This document shows positions 14,455 through 22,952 of a DNA stretch of 60,634 nt, one piece after another. The stretch's first letter is position 1. The number at the start of each line of letters is the position of its first letter. The position numbers and the translations under genes were made by a program. The stretch comes from a virus. The DNA lies in the IMG/VR virus record IMGVR_UViG_3300033142_002332, positions 1-60,634 of that record; one strand, written 5' to 3'. Below the pieces are notes generated by a model. That model was not told the origin of the DNA. It worked only from the letters and a program-made list of their open reading frames with translations, and ran no database searches.

Positions 14455-15024
14455 ATGAATAAAATTATTGCCATAGGGTCATCAACTGGTGGAATAGCTG
14501 CTCTTACAGACTTATTAAAAAACCTTCCTACAGAAATACCTCCAGTTGTTATAGTACAGCACATACCTAAAGTGTTTTCTTTAAGTTTTGCAAACAGTCT
14601 TAATAAAATGTGTCCTTTTAAAGTAAAAGAAGCAGAAGACGGAGACGTTTTAAAAAAGAACACTGTTTATATAGCTCCAGGAGGAAAACAAACAAGAATT
14701 AGAAAAAGAGGATCCGACTTTGTTATTCTTGTAGTTGATGAAGAGCCTCATAATCATCATCGACCTAGCGTTGATATATTGTTTGACTCTGTAGCAAGGT
14801 ACATAAAAAATAGAGCAATTGGAGTTGTTTTAACAGGAATGGGAAAAGATGGAGCCAAAGGCCTTCTTAATATGAAAAAAGAAGGAGCCCTAACTATTGC
14901 TCAGGACGAAAAAACATCAGTGGTTTTTGGAATGCCAAAATCAGCTATAGCGATAGGTGGTGTCTCAAAGGTCTTACCTTTACAGCGTATTCCAAAACAG
15001 CTGATGGATTGGGTTAATTTATAA
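14455..15024 (+). CDS. cheB: Free-standing CheB-type methylesterase/deamidase domain
   Basis: 189 residues that cover only the catalytic half of CheB, which removes methyl groups from chemoreceptor glutamates. The triad is intact: Ser10 in IGSSTGG, His36 in VIVQHIP and Asp132 in TGMGKDGA; the HHRPSVDILFDSVA and QDEKTSVVFGMPKSAI segments also match the family. The phosphorylated receiver domain that normally holds CheB in check is missing, so the enzyme would be always active. An in-frame ATG at 14419 belongs to the repeat leader; AAAGGAAAA supports 14455. It probably alters host chemotaxis or adaptation (inference). Confidence 0.9.
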   Translation: MNKIIAIGSSTGGIAALTDLLKNLPTEIPPVVIVQHIPKVFSLSFANSLNKMCPFKVKEAEDGDVLKKNTVYIAPGGKQTRIRKRGSDFVILVVDEEPHNHHRPSVDILFDSVARYIKNRAIGVVLTGMGKDGAKGLLNMKKEGALTIAQDEKTSVVFGMPKSAIAIGGVSKVLPLQRIPKQLMDWVNL

Positions 15025-15042
15025 AAATGGAAAGTATAAACA

Positions 15043-15582
15043 ATGAAAACAGCTACTGAAGTAAAATTTACATCGTATGGTATGCCTATTGTTGTATATG
15101 AAATAATTAAAACTATTGATGGATTGGATATGACTATTTTTGATAATAGAAAGCATAAGCAGCTCGAATTAAAAAGGAGAATAAGAACACAGATAAGAGA
15201 AACAAGAGAAGAAGCCTTAAAAGAATACGCTAGCTGTTTTGAATTTGAAAGCTCAATAGAGGATCTTAACAAAGCCGAAATAAAAAACAAAATTGAAGAG
15301 TTTTTATCTTGTTATGATAGAATTTCAAAAGAAAATCTAAGAGAAATGGTTTTGTTCTTTGATGAACATCGAAAAGAGATAAAAGATAAAGTATTACGCT
15401 TTTTATTATTAGACGATCTTAGTGGTTTTTTAAATTACTTTAGAGAAAAAAACGAATTATATCTTGCTTCAAAAAAAGCTAAAGATCTGCATAATTACAT
15501 GTATAAGCGTTATAAAGGAGAGTATTATTGGTATATTAATAATAACCGTGAAGGTAATGATCTTAATTTAAGAGACCCTTAA
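15043..15582 (+). CDS. Hypothetical helical protein after cheB-like gene
   Basis: 179 residues, strongly charged and helical (RRIRTQIRETREEALKEY, DEHRKEIKDKVLRFLLLDD), with no recognised motif, signal or membrane segment. It starts 18 bases after the CheB-like gene with GGAAAG upstream, so it shares that transcript and may act in the same process. Function unknown. Confidence 0.6.
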   Translation: MKTATEVKFTSYGMPIVVYEIIKTIDGLDMTIFDNRKHKQLELKRRIRTQIRETREEALKEYASCFEFESSIEDLNKAEIKNKIEEFLSCYDRISKENLREMVLFFDEHRKEIKDKVLRFLLLDDLSGFLNYFREKNELYLASKKAKDLHNYMYKRYKGEYYWYINNNREGNDLNLRDP

Positions 15583-15654
15583 AGGTACAAAATGAAAACA
15601 ATAACAAATAATAAAAGAGAGAAAAAATGGTTAATAAAATAAAGGATAAATTTT

Positions 15655-16035
15655 ATGTCTAATCTATCGTTAGAATATTGCAATGTTAAAAATAACATAA
15701 AAAAAGCATTAAAAGAAACAACTGGATATTACCCTTTTGAAAAAGATGAAGAACTATCAATTGAACATATGCTAAAAAACGGTGTTTATATCTATAAGGT
15801 ATTAAAAAAATTAGGTTTTAATGCAGTAAGGGCACAGTCAGAGTCTAGCTATTTAACAGAGTATCTAGAATATGGAGAGCCACCAAACATGAAAACACTT
15901 GTTGATAATAGGTATTTAATATTATATGTCATAGCTGGATATCAAGTATTTGACATACACCCTTTATTTTTGCATATAGATGGGGCATCTCCAGAGGAAG
16001 TAATTGAGTTTTTATTAAATCATGTGAGTGAGTAA
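15655..16035 (+). CDS. Hypothetical protein
   Basis: 126 residues, soluble, with a C-terminal part (YLILYVIAGYQVFDIHPLF, SPEEVIEFLLNHV) that looks like a compact mixed fold. AAAGGA precedes the start. The 72 bases before it contain a short A-rich frame (ATG 15591) resembling the leader segments of the promoter repeats. Function unknown. Confidence 0.55.
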   Translation: MSNLSLEYCNVKNNIKKALKETTGYYPFEKDEELSIEHMLKNGVYIYKVLKKLGFNAVRAQSESSYLTEYLEYGEPPNMKTLVDNRYLILYVIAGYQVFDIHPLFLHIDGASPEEVIEFLLNHVSE

Positions 16036-16097
16036 TTGTACGCATATGAATATTATAATAAAAAAATAATAAAGATATGAAAATAAAGGAGAAAACA

Positions 16098-16376
16098 ATG
16101 ATTAAAGAAACGGTGTATTTAAATAGTGGCACAGATAAGCCTTTATCTAAAGAAGATATTTCCAATATAGCTAAAGATGTAGCTGTAAAATTAAATAAAG
16201 TTAAAGAAAAAATTTTAAAGTTTAAAGGATTACAAGAGATGTCGCCAGAAGCGACCAGATGTTTGAATGATTTTAAAGGTAATTTGTTGAATCTTTCAGA
16301 AAAATCTATAGAGTTAAGTGAAGAATTAAAGAAAGATATCTGTAAAAAAGGTATAATAAATAAAAAATACGCATAA
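16098..16376 (+). CDS. Hypothetical helical protein
   Basis: 92 residues, mostly helical (VAVKLNKVKEKILKF, LLNLSEKSIELSEELKKD). The start at 16098 is chosen over 16077 because AAAGGAG is correctly spaced from it. Function unknown; member of the small-gene operon after the CheB-like gene. Confidence 0.55.
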   Translation: MIKETVYLNSGTDKPLSKEDISNIAKDVAVKLNKVKEKILKFKGLQEMSPEATRCLNDFKGNLLNLSEKSIELSEELKKDICKKGIINKKYA

Positions 16377-16388
16377 TGGAGAACTATA

Positions 16389-16883
16389 ATTAATAATAAA
16401 AGGGGTATAGATAAAATAAAAAAAGAGTATCTAAAAGTATTAAGCTTTGAGACAATAGACTCATTTAATAAAGAAATCAGTTGTATAGAATATTTATGTC
16501 AACAAACGGAGTATATAGCGTATGAAAATAAAGAGGCTTTTAAATATTTAAATATACCTAAAGAATTTAAAAAGTTGGCTATTGATTTATTTATAGAATT
16601 AAATGAAGTAATTAGTGTCTATAGAGGTTTACGTAAAGAAGACATCATAAGATATTGTTTACGGCTTGATAGATTACCTGTGATAAATAGAATAATTCTG
16701 TCGTTTAAGGAAAAAGCTATAAAAGAAATATTAAACGCTAAAAACAAAGAAGACATTTTATCTTTAATGTTGGATTTTTTAAAAATGTCTTTAGAGTGTG
16801 GTTCGCTTTTTCTTGAATTGTTAAGTGATGTGTATTATGAAAATATAGAAGATATGGTTTTAAATTCACCTAAAGCTTCTTGA
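16389..16883 (+). CDS. Hypothetical helical protein with probable AUU start
   Basis: The frame is open from the previous stop (16374-16376) to 16883 but contains no ATG, GTG or TTG until TTG 16575, which has no ribosome site. GGAG at 16378-16381 sits seven bases before ATT 16389, so an AUU start, as known for infC, gives a 164-residue protein. Its sequence is uniformly helical (YLKVLSFETIDSFNKEI, NEVISVYRGLRKEDIIRYCL), including the part before 16575. Function unknown. A sequencing error or mutated start codon is the alternative. Confidence 0.5.
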   Translation: MNNKRGIDKIKKEYLKVLSFETIDSFNKEISCIEYLCQQTEYIAYENKEAFKYLNIPKEFKKLAIDLFIELNEVISVYRGLRKEDIIRYCLRLDRLPVINRIILSFKEKAIKEILNAKNKEDILSLMLDFLKMSLECGSLFLELLSDVYYENIEDMVLNSPKAS

Positions 16884-16908
16884 TTGTATATAGAAATAAG
16901 GAATTATT

Positions 16909-17274
16909 ATGCCCGAAAAAAATAACGTTATAAGTGTAGTTCATAATTTAAAAGCTAAAGGTTATGAAGATGTTATTGGAGACTGGGTAATGATGAGCAA
17001 AAATAAACCAAAAGAGCTATTAAGTGAAAAAGTAACTAACATATATGATAAAAACGAAACAACTCTTAACGATAGCAGTAAAGAAAAAATGATTAATTTT
17101 GATTTTAATATTAAAAGTGATAAAGATTATTCTTTAGTAAAAGATAAAGTAAATAAAGCTTTAGTTAGCTCTATAAATAAAGTCAGCAGTGCTTACGGAA
17201 GCGGAATTAATTTAAAAGTAACTATTTATGTAAAAAAGGAGTGCAATGAGTTTATAAAAAAACTAAAAAATTAA
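16909..17274 (+). CDS. Hypothetical protein
   Basis: 121 residues with AAGGA upstream. The C-terminal half (INFDFNIKSDKDYSLVK, INLKVTIYVKKECNEFIKK) suggests an alpha-beta fold. No motif recognised. Confidence 0.5.
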   Translation: MPEKNNVISVVHNLKAKGYEDVIGDWVMMSKNKPKELLSEKVTNIYDKNETTLNDSSKEKMINFDFNIKSDKDYSLVKDKVNKALVSSINKVSSAYGSGINLKVTIYVKKECNEFIKKLKN

Positions 17275-17312
17275 TAATTAAAACAACAACAATAGAAGAA
17301 AGGAAAATATAA

Positions 17313-17558
17313 ATGAATAAATCAAAAAATGTCGAAAACTTAAAAGCATACTCCTTTAAATGTAACAATGAGGTAAAGGATTTATATAAAAAATGGAGTC
17401 AATGTTATTCGCAGCATACTATTAGCAGCTTTTTTAACAGTGCTCTAATATCTTTTTTAAAAGAGAATAAAGATAAAGCCTTACCTATGTTTAATGATAA
17501 TGATAAGAAAAAAGTCTTAAGGATAATTCAAGACTTTAAGGAATTAGATCTTAAGTAA
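17313..17558 (+). CDS. Small hypothetical protein, possible DNA-binding
   Basis: 81 residues, basic, with AGAAAGGAAAA upstream. The stretch SFKCNNEVKDLYKKWSQ followed by HTISSFFNSALISFLKEN resembles ribbon-helix-helix proteins in length and strand-helix-helix order, so it is a weak candidate partner for ParA or a repressor. A strong terminator follows 20 bases later. Confidence 0.45.
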   Translation: MNKSKNVENLKAYSFKCNNEVKDLYKKWSQCYSQHTISSFFNSALISFLKENKDKALPMFNDNDKKKVLRIIQDFKELDLK

Positions 17559-17578
17559 CAAATTAGTTATTTAGCATG

Positions 17579-17622
17579 AAAAGAAACTAGCCTGTAAAAA
17601 CTAGGTTAGTTTCTTTTTTTTT
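17579..17622 (+). terminator. Intrinsic terminator
   Basis: A 15-bp stem (AAAAGAAACTAGCCT / AGGTTAGTTTCTTTT, one G-T pair) with a 9-base loop is followed directly by more T residues. It ends the small-gene operon. Confidence 0.85.
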
Positions 17623-17639
17623 ATAATCAGTAAGTTTCG

Positions 17640-17668
17640 TTTAATAGTCTAGGCATATATCTTATAAT
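17640..17668 (+). promoter_or_regulatory. Candidate sigma70-type promoter
   Basis: TTTAAT (17640-17645), a 17-base spacer and a perfect TATAAT (17663-17668), just after a terminator and before the virion accessory gene series. The -35 is weak. Confidence 0.5.
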
Positions 17669-17710
17669 ATTTATGTAAAAGAAAAACAAATGATAATAAA
17701 AGGAAAACCT

Positions 17711-17992
17711 ATGACTAAAAAAGATCAAGAAGATGAAAAAATAACATATGAAACAGACAACCTGGCAATAGCTGCATTTTTTGAGTTAAATGGCCTAAAG
17801 TATAAAAACTGTTGTTTAGGGACTGGAAGAAACGGTAATTCGATTGTTAATTTTGTTTTTGAGGATTCTAAAAGAATTGGTAGGGACCTTGAAAGATCTT
17901 ATAGAAATAGTAATGAAAAAAAATATAGGGAGCTATTGCTATTTTTTAGACATGAGATTTTTTTGACTAATAAAGATAAAAGAGGAAGCTAA
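17711..17992 (+). CDS. DUF5659-like protein
   Basis: 93 residues. The pattern TYETDNLAIAAFFELNGLK, then VNFVFEDSKRIGRDLERSY, matches the small DUF5659 proteins often found in phages between head and tail genes. Start 17711 is preferred to 17690 because AAAGGAAAA precedes it. Its last base overlaps the next start codon. Function unknown. Confidence 0.55.
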   Translation: MTKKDQEDEKITYETDNLAIAAFFELNGLKYKNCCLGTGRNGNSIVNFVFEDSKRIGRDLERSYRNSNEKKYRELLLFFRHEIFLTNKDKRGS

Positions 17993-18354
17993 TGTCTCAA
18001 ATATTAAAAGGTGTTACAGAAAAAAGAGGAATTGATAGAATAATAAACGTTGAACACAATGATGCTGCTGGAGCTAAAAAAGTAATACAATCTGGCATTG
18101 TTATTGGTGATATTTTTGGAAACAACTCTGGAACTGCTCAATTTATTGGAGAAAAAGCGGTAGTTAGAGCTGTTAATACAGACATAGCAATACAATATAT
18201 AAAATTTGGTGATTCAGGTGTTGCAGTTCCTACAGTTACCGATGGTGTCGCAATTCCTATAGGAGGAGATGTTTATTTAAATAGTGGTGATCAAGAATAT
18301 GTAAGAACATCAAGTAATAATGTTCAAGTAATTGTATGCCAAGATTCTTTATAA
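17992..18354 (+). CDS. Virion accessory protein (beta-rich)
   Basis: 120 residues rich in Gly, Val and Ile with strand-forming repeats (GIVIGDIFGNNSGTAQFIG, GVAIPIGGDVYLNSG). This is typical of capsid decoration or fibre proteins. Begins at the stop of the DUF5659-like gene. No family assigned. Confidence 0.5.
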   Translation: MSQILKGVTEKRGIDRIINVEHNDAAGAKKVIQSGIVIGDIFGNNSGTAQFIGEKAVVRAVNTDIAIQYIKFGDSGVAVPTVTDGVAIPIGGDVYLNSGDQEYVRTSSNNVQVIVCQDSL

Positions 18355-18372
18355 AAGATAAGAAAAGATTAA

Positions 18373-18597
18373 ATGAGCATTGCATCAACAAGAGCTCCAA
18401 CAACAAAGAAAATAAGGTATGTTAGAGATAGCAAGTGCAGGCTTGTTGAAATAAGAGAGTTTGATTTTAATGCTGAGTTAGGAAACTATTGTCATAGCAC
18501 TGTAATAAAAAGAGATTCTATTACAAAAGCCATAATCGGTTCGTTTACAAAAAAAGAAGTAGTAGTACAACAAGATTTAGACGATACGAGTGAGTAA
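18373..18597 (+). CDS. Small hypothetical protein
   Basis: 74 residues, basic N-terminus (TRAPTTKKIRYVRDSKC), no recognised motif. It lies in the same operon as the beta-rich virion proteins and ends three bases before the next start. Confidence 0.5.
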   Translation: MSIASTRAPTTKKIRYVRDSKCRLVEIREFDFNAELGNYCHSTVIKRDSITKAIIGSFTKKEVVVQQDLDDTSE

Positions 18598-18600
18598 AAT

Positions 18601-19083
18601 GTGGATGTAAATAGAGGGTTAGATCCTGCATTAGTTGAAGTAGATAATTTAGGTTGTGCAACAAGTGATCCTTCACCATATACATTATTATGGTGGTTAA
18701 AAAAGATACTAGAAGCTTCTGGTGGAACTTCTGGAATACCTGTTGATAAAAGAAGCCCTGGATACATAGATATAGACACTAGCATATTTGCATCAATTCT
18801 TACTTATAATCTATCAGTTGGCGAGACATTAAACCTAGGGTATATTTTAATATCTTTAAAGGGGTCTTTCGCTCACTTTATAGTTGAGTATTATAATGGA
18901 ACAGTTATAGAAAAAATAAGAGAATATTTTATTAATTATAACGAACCTACCTTTATAGATACTTTGGATCAAAACATACCAATAGCGTATGTTGGCGCAG
19001 GAAGCAAAATAGAGATAAAAGCAAAAATGGAGCATCAGAATCATCAAGGAAAAGCATATTCAATAATAAATGGCTACAAATAA
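18601..19083 (+). CDS. Probable virion protein, GTG start
   Basis: 160 residues starting with GTG; the overlapping ATG at 18599 opens only a three-codon frame. Residues ~20-40 (SPYTLLWWLKKILEASGG) form an amphipathic helix, and the remainder is a beta sandwich-like run (ILTYNLSVGETLNLGYILISL, KIEIKAKMEHQ). This resembles receptor-facing structural proteins. Function unknown. Confidence 0.5.
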   Translation: MDVNRGLDPALVEVDNLGCATSDPSPYTLLWWLKKILEASGGTSGIPVDKRSPGYIDIDTSIFASILTYNLSVGETLNLGYILISLKGSFAHFIVEYYNGTVIEKIREYFINYNEPTFIDTLDQNIPIAYVGAGSKIEIKAKMEHQNHQGKAYSIINGYK

Positions 19084-19155
19084 AAGTAAGACAGAAACTA
19101 TTTCTTTTGTGAGAAGTAAAAACACAAAATTTAATTCTTAAAACGGGAGAATAGA

Positions 19156-20274
19156 ATGATAGATTTCGGTACTTTTATAGGTCAATACAAATCAACCCTA
19201 GTTAATCTTAACGATTTAGACTACGGATATGTAGCTCTAGATATAAAATCCAGAATAATATTAGATCATAGCACTTCTTCAATAAAAATTGGAGATGGTA
19301 CAGAAATTTTAGATGTCGTTGAGTGGGATGCTGCAAGCGGAGGGTCAGAAAAAGGTCTGTTACCATTAGGAATTTATAAGGCTAGCCCTACAAATCTTGC
19401 GGATACAGATGGTGATTTTACACCACTTCAGCTTGACAGTAACGGACGTTTAAGAGTAGATGCAGAAGTAAGCGTCTCTACTGGCAGTGATAAAGCAGAA
19501 GATACAGCGCATACTACAGGAGATATAGGCTGCTATAACCTTTCTGTAAGGGTTGATGATATCTCAGCAGATAATTCAGCATTATTAGCTGGAACAGAGG
19601 GAGACTATCAATCATTTCTCACTAATGACAGTGGTGAGCTATATGTAATAGACGTTGATTCAATAGCAATTCTTACTACAATAGATACAGTGCTTGACAA
19701 TATCTATATAGACACTCAGGCTTTAGTAACATTAATACAAACAGAAGATACTGCTCATTCTACTGGCGATAACGGAGTTATGGCTCTTGCTGTAGCTAAC
19801 GAAGCGCAATCTGATTTAGTAAGTGCTGATGGTGACTATACGCCTATAGCAGTAGATAAGAAAGGTAATGTTTACGTTGATCTTATAGAAAAAATAGGAG
19901 AAGAGGGAACTGAAAGTGATGAAGGTGTAGATAGTGGTGCAGATGGTGAGGTTGATGTTGCTTATCACGCTACGAATTTTGTATCAGTTCAAACTATGGC
20001 TGTAGGTGCTGGTGAAGATCTTTACATAAAAGGTTGGGATATGTCGACTGATGTTCTTATATCTGCCAGACTTGTGATTTATGACGATACAACCTTAACA
20101 GAGATAATAAGAAAAATAAATGTAATAGAAAACACTCCTGGCTATAATTTTAATTGGTTAAGAGCAATAGGAGTTACTGGAGCTACTGATAGGACAGTTC
20201 AATTTGAAGCAAGATGTATGAGAAACGGAAAAACAGCTCATGTAAGTGGAGGAATAAACGCTTATAAAAGATAG
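19156..20274 (+). CDS. Virion fibre-like protein with repeated modules
   Basis: 372 residues with AAAACGGGAGAA upstream. The central part has repeats that end in an acidic turn and short strand: LADTDGDFTPLQLDSNGRLRV, LAGTEGDYQSFLTNDSGELYV and VSADGDYTPIAVDKKGNVYV, two of them preceded by EDTAHTTGD/EDTAHSTGD. The C-terminal ~120 residues (SVQTMAVGAGEDLYIKGW ...) look like a separate beta domain. Such proteins commonly form head or tail fibres. Precise place in the virion is not known. Confidence 0.55.
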   Translation: MIDFGTFIGQYKSTLVNLNDLDYGYVALDIKSRIILDHSTSSIKIGDGTEILDVVEWDAASGGSEKGLLPLGIYKASPTNLADTDGDFTPLQLDSNGRLRVDAEVSVSTGSDKAEDTAHTTGDIGCYNLSVRVDDISADNSALLAGTEGDYQSFLTNDSGELYVIDVDSIAILTTIDTVLDNIYIDTQALVTLIQTEDTAHSTGDNGVMALAVANEAQSDLVSADGDYTPIAVDKKGNVYVDLIEKIGEEGTESDEGVDSGADGEVDVAYHATNFVSVQTMAVGAGEDLYIKGWDMSTDVLISARLVIYDDTTLTEIIRKINVIENTPGYNFNWLRAIGVTGATDRTVQFEARCMRNGKTAHVSGGINAYKR

Positions 20275-20278
20275 GTAG

Positions 20279-20321
20279 AGTGAGGAAGAGAAAAATTAAC
20301 CCCTCCTTTCTCTTCCTCACT
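20279..20321 (+). terminator. Strong hairpin between virion genes
   Basis: Perfect 15-bp stem (AGTGAGGAAGAGAAA / TTTCTCTTCCTCACT) with a 13-base loop, lying 4 bases after one stop and 17 before the next start. It lacks a T tract, so it may attenuate or protect the transcript rather than fully stop it. Confidence 0.6.
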
Positions 20322-20338
20322 GTGTTTAGGAGAAATTA

Positions 20339-20677
20339 ATGGCACAAGAGTTTCAAACAGAAGTAGAAGACGCAGTAAATAGCGAACCCGAACATGCTAA
20401 TACAGTAGTAGCTACTTCTGGAGTTCCTGAGGTAATTCAAAGATTAGACAACAAAGAAATTACGCTTACCTATGTTAAAAACCCTAGTAAGGGAACACGT
20501 ATAAACGATAAATCAGATGTTATTTATATTTCTATAGATGGATCTGTTCCTACATCTAACGGTACGACTCTTGTTAGAGGTGAGTATATTTATATACCAG
20601 GACAGATAGTAGATGGAAATTTAAAGATAGATAGTAACAACAGCGGAACAAATGTTGAGATTATTTTATGGGGTTAA
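20339..20677 (+). CDS. Small virion-associated protein
   Basis: 112 residues. Beta-rich C-terminus (DVIYISIDGSVPTSNGTTLVRGEYIYIPGQ, read as strands around a typical virion-surface ISIDGSVPTSNG loop). TTTAGGAGAAATTA is a strong ribosome site. In series with fibre-like proteins. No family assigned. Confidence 0.5.
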   Translation: MAQEFQTEVEDAVNSEPEHANTVVATSGVPEVIQRLDNKEITLTYVKNPSKGTRINDKSDVIYISIDGSVPTSNGTTLVRGEYIYIPGQIVDGNLKIDSNNSGTNVEIILWG

Positions 20678-20680
20678 GAA

Positions 20681-21166
20681 TTGGCAATTAAAATACCTCC
20701 AAGCGCAAAGACACAAGACGCAGACGATACTCCGTTTGACGATACCAACGTTGATTTTGTAGCTGGAGATGTTCAAGAAGCTATAGAGGCTTTAGAGGAT
20801 AAAGTAGATACTTCAGCTTCTCCAGGCTTTACTTGGGGTAAATCTGGAAACGTTAGCGCAGGAGCGTATTTATTAAATGACACTGTTCCTTCTAATTTGG
20901 CTGGTAGAATAATTCCTATCGGAAATGGAAAAATAGCAGAAGTTTTTGTTGCTTGTCAAGATAATGCAACTTGTATCTTATCGGTTGAGAAGAGAAGTGG
21001 TGTTTCTTTTATAGAACTGTTAACTATTTCTTTAACTACTCAAAGGAATAAGGTTCAAGCCTATACTGTTAGCGTATCAAAAGGAGATGAGTTGACAACA
21101 AAAGTTAAAACTGGAAGTATAAAAAACCCAGTTATTGGTATTGTTATTAAGGGATCGTTATCGTGA
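20681..21166 (+). CDS. Virion fibre-like protein, TTG start
   Basis: 161 residues starting with TTG four bases after the previous stop. The N-terminus carries a NVDFVAGDVQEAIEALEDKV helix, a motif common in phage fibre and head-fibre proteins, followed by a beta-rich C-terminal domain (IPIGNGKIAEVFVACQDNA). It overlaps the next start by four bases. Confidence 0.55.
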   Translation: MAIKIPPSAKTQDADDTPFDDTNVDFVAGDVQEAIEALEDKVDTSASPGFTWGKSGNVSAGAYLLNDTVPSNLAGRIIPIGNGKIAEVFVACQDNATCILSVEKRSGVSFIELLTISLTTQRNKVQAYTVSVSKGDELTTKVKTGSIKNPVIGIVIKGSLS

Positions 21167-21909
21167 GTAATAGAGTAGATCCAGATAAATATATAAAAAA
21201 TGTTTCTATTATTGATTTATTTCATACAGATACAGGTACAGCTTTTAAAACTGCATCTTATACTATTATAGATAAAAATATTCTTTATCGTCTTAATGAT
21301 AATCAATTAAAACAATGGTTTGATAACGAAGACATTATTTATGCAGAAGCTGATGATGGAAGCAAGGATTATTTAAATAAATATGAAGGATGGCATAAAT
21401 TATTTGATTATTGTTTTGGGATTCCTTTTTTAAGTGGCACAAACAGTACAAGAGTAAATAGTTTTGTAAGTATAAACGCACAAGAAGCTATTGAAGAGTC
21501 AAAAGGTGTTTCAATTGATAACGATCTTGATACCTTACAGTTTGGAAGACAGGGAACAACTAGCAATAGCTCTTATTTGTTAACTTTAAATAATATGTCA
21601 TCAAACGATTCACCTGACACTATTCCTTATCCTATTTTATTTAGAAGAATGTCTTTATCCGTATCTAATTTTCCTTCTCCGTTTACACTAGCTATATGGA
21701 AAGCAAGTTATGATCATAGTGTAAGAACAATAATATATACAGAAGAGTTTAGTATAGTTAACGGTAATTTTAGCGGACATGCGGGATATACGCAAACAGA
21801 ACAAAGCATTCTTGTTGGCGCTGGAGAAGGTATTTACGTTCAAGCTGTATCGGTGGGGAATCCTAAGCCATCTAATTTAAGTGTTTTTTTATGGACTAGA
21901 AAATATTAA
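21163..21909 (+). CDS. Probable virion protein, GTG start
   Basis: 248 residues starting at GTG in a GTGA overlap with the upstream stop, so probably coupled. Polar N-terminal half, then a beta-rich half (LSVSNFPSPFTLAIWKAS, GAGEGIYVQAVSVGNPKPS) like a receptor-binding or tip domain. No family assigned. Confidence 0.5.
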   Translation: MSNRVDPDKYIKNVSIIDLFHTDTGTAFKTASYTIIDKNILYRLNDNQLKQWFDNEDIIYAEADDGSKDYLNKYEGWHKLFDYCFGIPFLSGTNSTRVNSFVSINAQEAIEESKGVSIDNDLDTLQFGRQGTTSNSSYLLTLNNMSSNDSPDTIPYPILFRRMSLSVSNFPSPFTLAIWKASYDHSVRTIIYTEEFSIVNGNFSGHAGYTQTEQSILVGAGEGIYVQAVSVGNPKPSNLSVFLWTRKY

Positions 21910-21926
21910 AAACAAAGGAGAATTTA

Positions 21927-22514
21927 ATGAACTGTGCAATAAAAAAATTACAAGAAGATATTAATAAAGTAATAAATGCTTGGTTAATATTAAAAGAAGA
22001 AGCAGTTAATATTGATAAAACGTACTGGTCTTGTGGTGTAGATTCTGAGATTAGTGGTATTGATCCTGTTACCGTAAATTCAAAATTAACAAATACTGAG
22101 TTTGTTAGCGGCATAACGTTAGTTCAGCAATTTGATAAGTTTTTTACAAATCAAGCAGTCACTCAATCAGACTATTTAAGCATTTGTGAAAACATTACTC
22201 ATGGTAACGACACTGCTTCATCTATTGTCTCTGAAGCTTGCGAGACTTTAGGAGATAGAATGGTGAGAATTTGCGTTGACTCTATTGTTTTGTTTAAAAA
22301 GTGTAAAAATATTCTTGAATTGTACAATAGTAATGAGGTTCCAGATATGATTGAGAACTTAGATAATCAAAGAGTTGTTAGTTGCAATAGTTTAACCAAA
22401 GATGATTTAGTTTTAGGAATAACACTAGTAGAGCAATTTAAAAAACTTTTAAATAATGAAGCAGTTACAGCTGGGGACTATGCTTCTACATTAGCTAAGT
22501 GGCAAAGGCTTTAG
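21927..22514 (+). CDS. Probable virion protein with internal duplication
   Basis: 195 residues with AAAGGAGAA upstream. Two related segments, NTEFVSGITLVQQFDKFFTN (~residue 55) and KDDLVLGITLVEQFKKLLNN (~residue 157), each followed by an (Q/E)AVT.(S/G)DY element, show an internal repeat of a helical unit. No known family; it sits among virion accessory genes. Confidence 0.45.
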   Translation: MNCAIKKLQEDINKVINAWLILKEEAVNIDKTYWSCGVDSEISGIDPVTVNSKLTNTEFVSGITLVQQFDKFFTNQAVTQSDYLSICENITHGNDTASSIVSEACETLGDRMVRICVDSIVLFKKCKNILELYNSNEVPDMIENLDNQRVVSCNSLTKDDLVLGITLVEQFKKLLNNEAVTAGDYASTLAKWQRL

Positions 22515-22523
22515 GAGATAATA

Positions 22524-22892
22524 ATGTCTTTAAAATTCAAGATTCTTGATGAAAGAAACACAGCAACAGTAACAGAAAAAGGACAGTTTGAGTTTTTTGA
22601 AGGAGAAAACAGAACATTGAGAGTTCAAATATTTGAATCTGTTGATGATTCTGGGTATTTTATTGAAGCAGGAGGGACTGTTGAGTTTACTTTTCCTGGA
22701 TCTCCTTCAAATTTAAATAAAACAGGTTCTATCGACAGTAACAATAGATCGGTTATTACAACAGATCTGATACCATTAGATTTAACAACAATAGTTAGCG
22801 GAAATTTAATTGCAGAAATAGATGAATTTGGAAATAAAAGAATTGTAAAGAGTAACAATGTTCTTAAAAAATTAAGCAAAGTGCCTGCTTAG
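22524..22892 (+). CDS. Small beta-sandwich virion protein
   Basis: 122 residues that look like a single Ig-like beta sandwich (KGQFEFFEGENRTLRVQIFE, GGTVEFTFPGSP, SGNLIAEIDEFGNKRIV). This form is frequent in baseplate-upper or tail-tip proteins, such as N-terminal BppU-like domains. Last gene before the connector group. Confidence 0.5.
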   Translation: MSLKFKILDERNTATVTEKGQFEFFEGENRTLRVQIFESVDDSGYFIEAGGTVEFTFPGSPSNLNKTGSIDSNNRSVITTDLIPLDLTTIVSGNLIAEIDEFGNKRIVKSNNVLKKLSKVPA

Positions 22893-22952
22893 ATATAAAT
22901 GTTATGCTTTATATTTTATACTATAACTGTAGTATTATTATAGGTTTTATAA

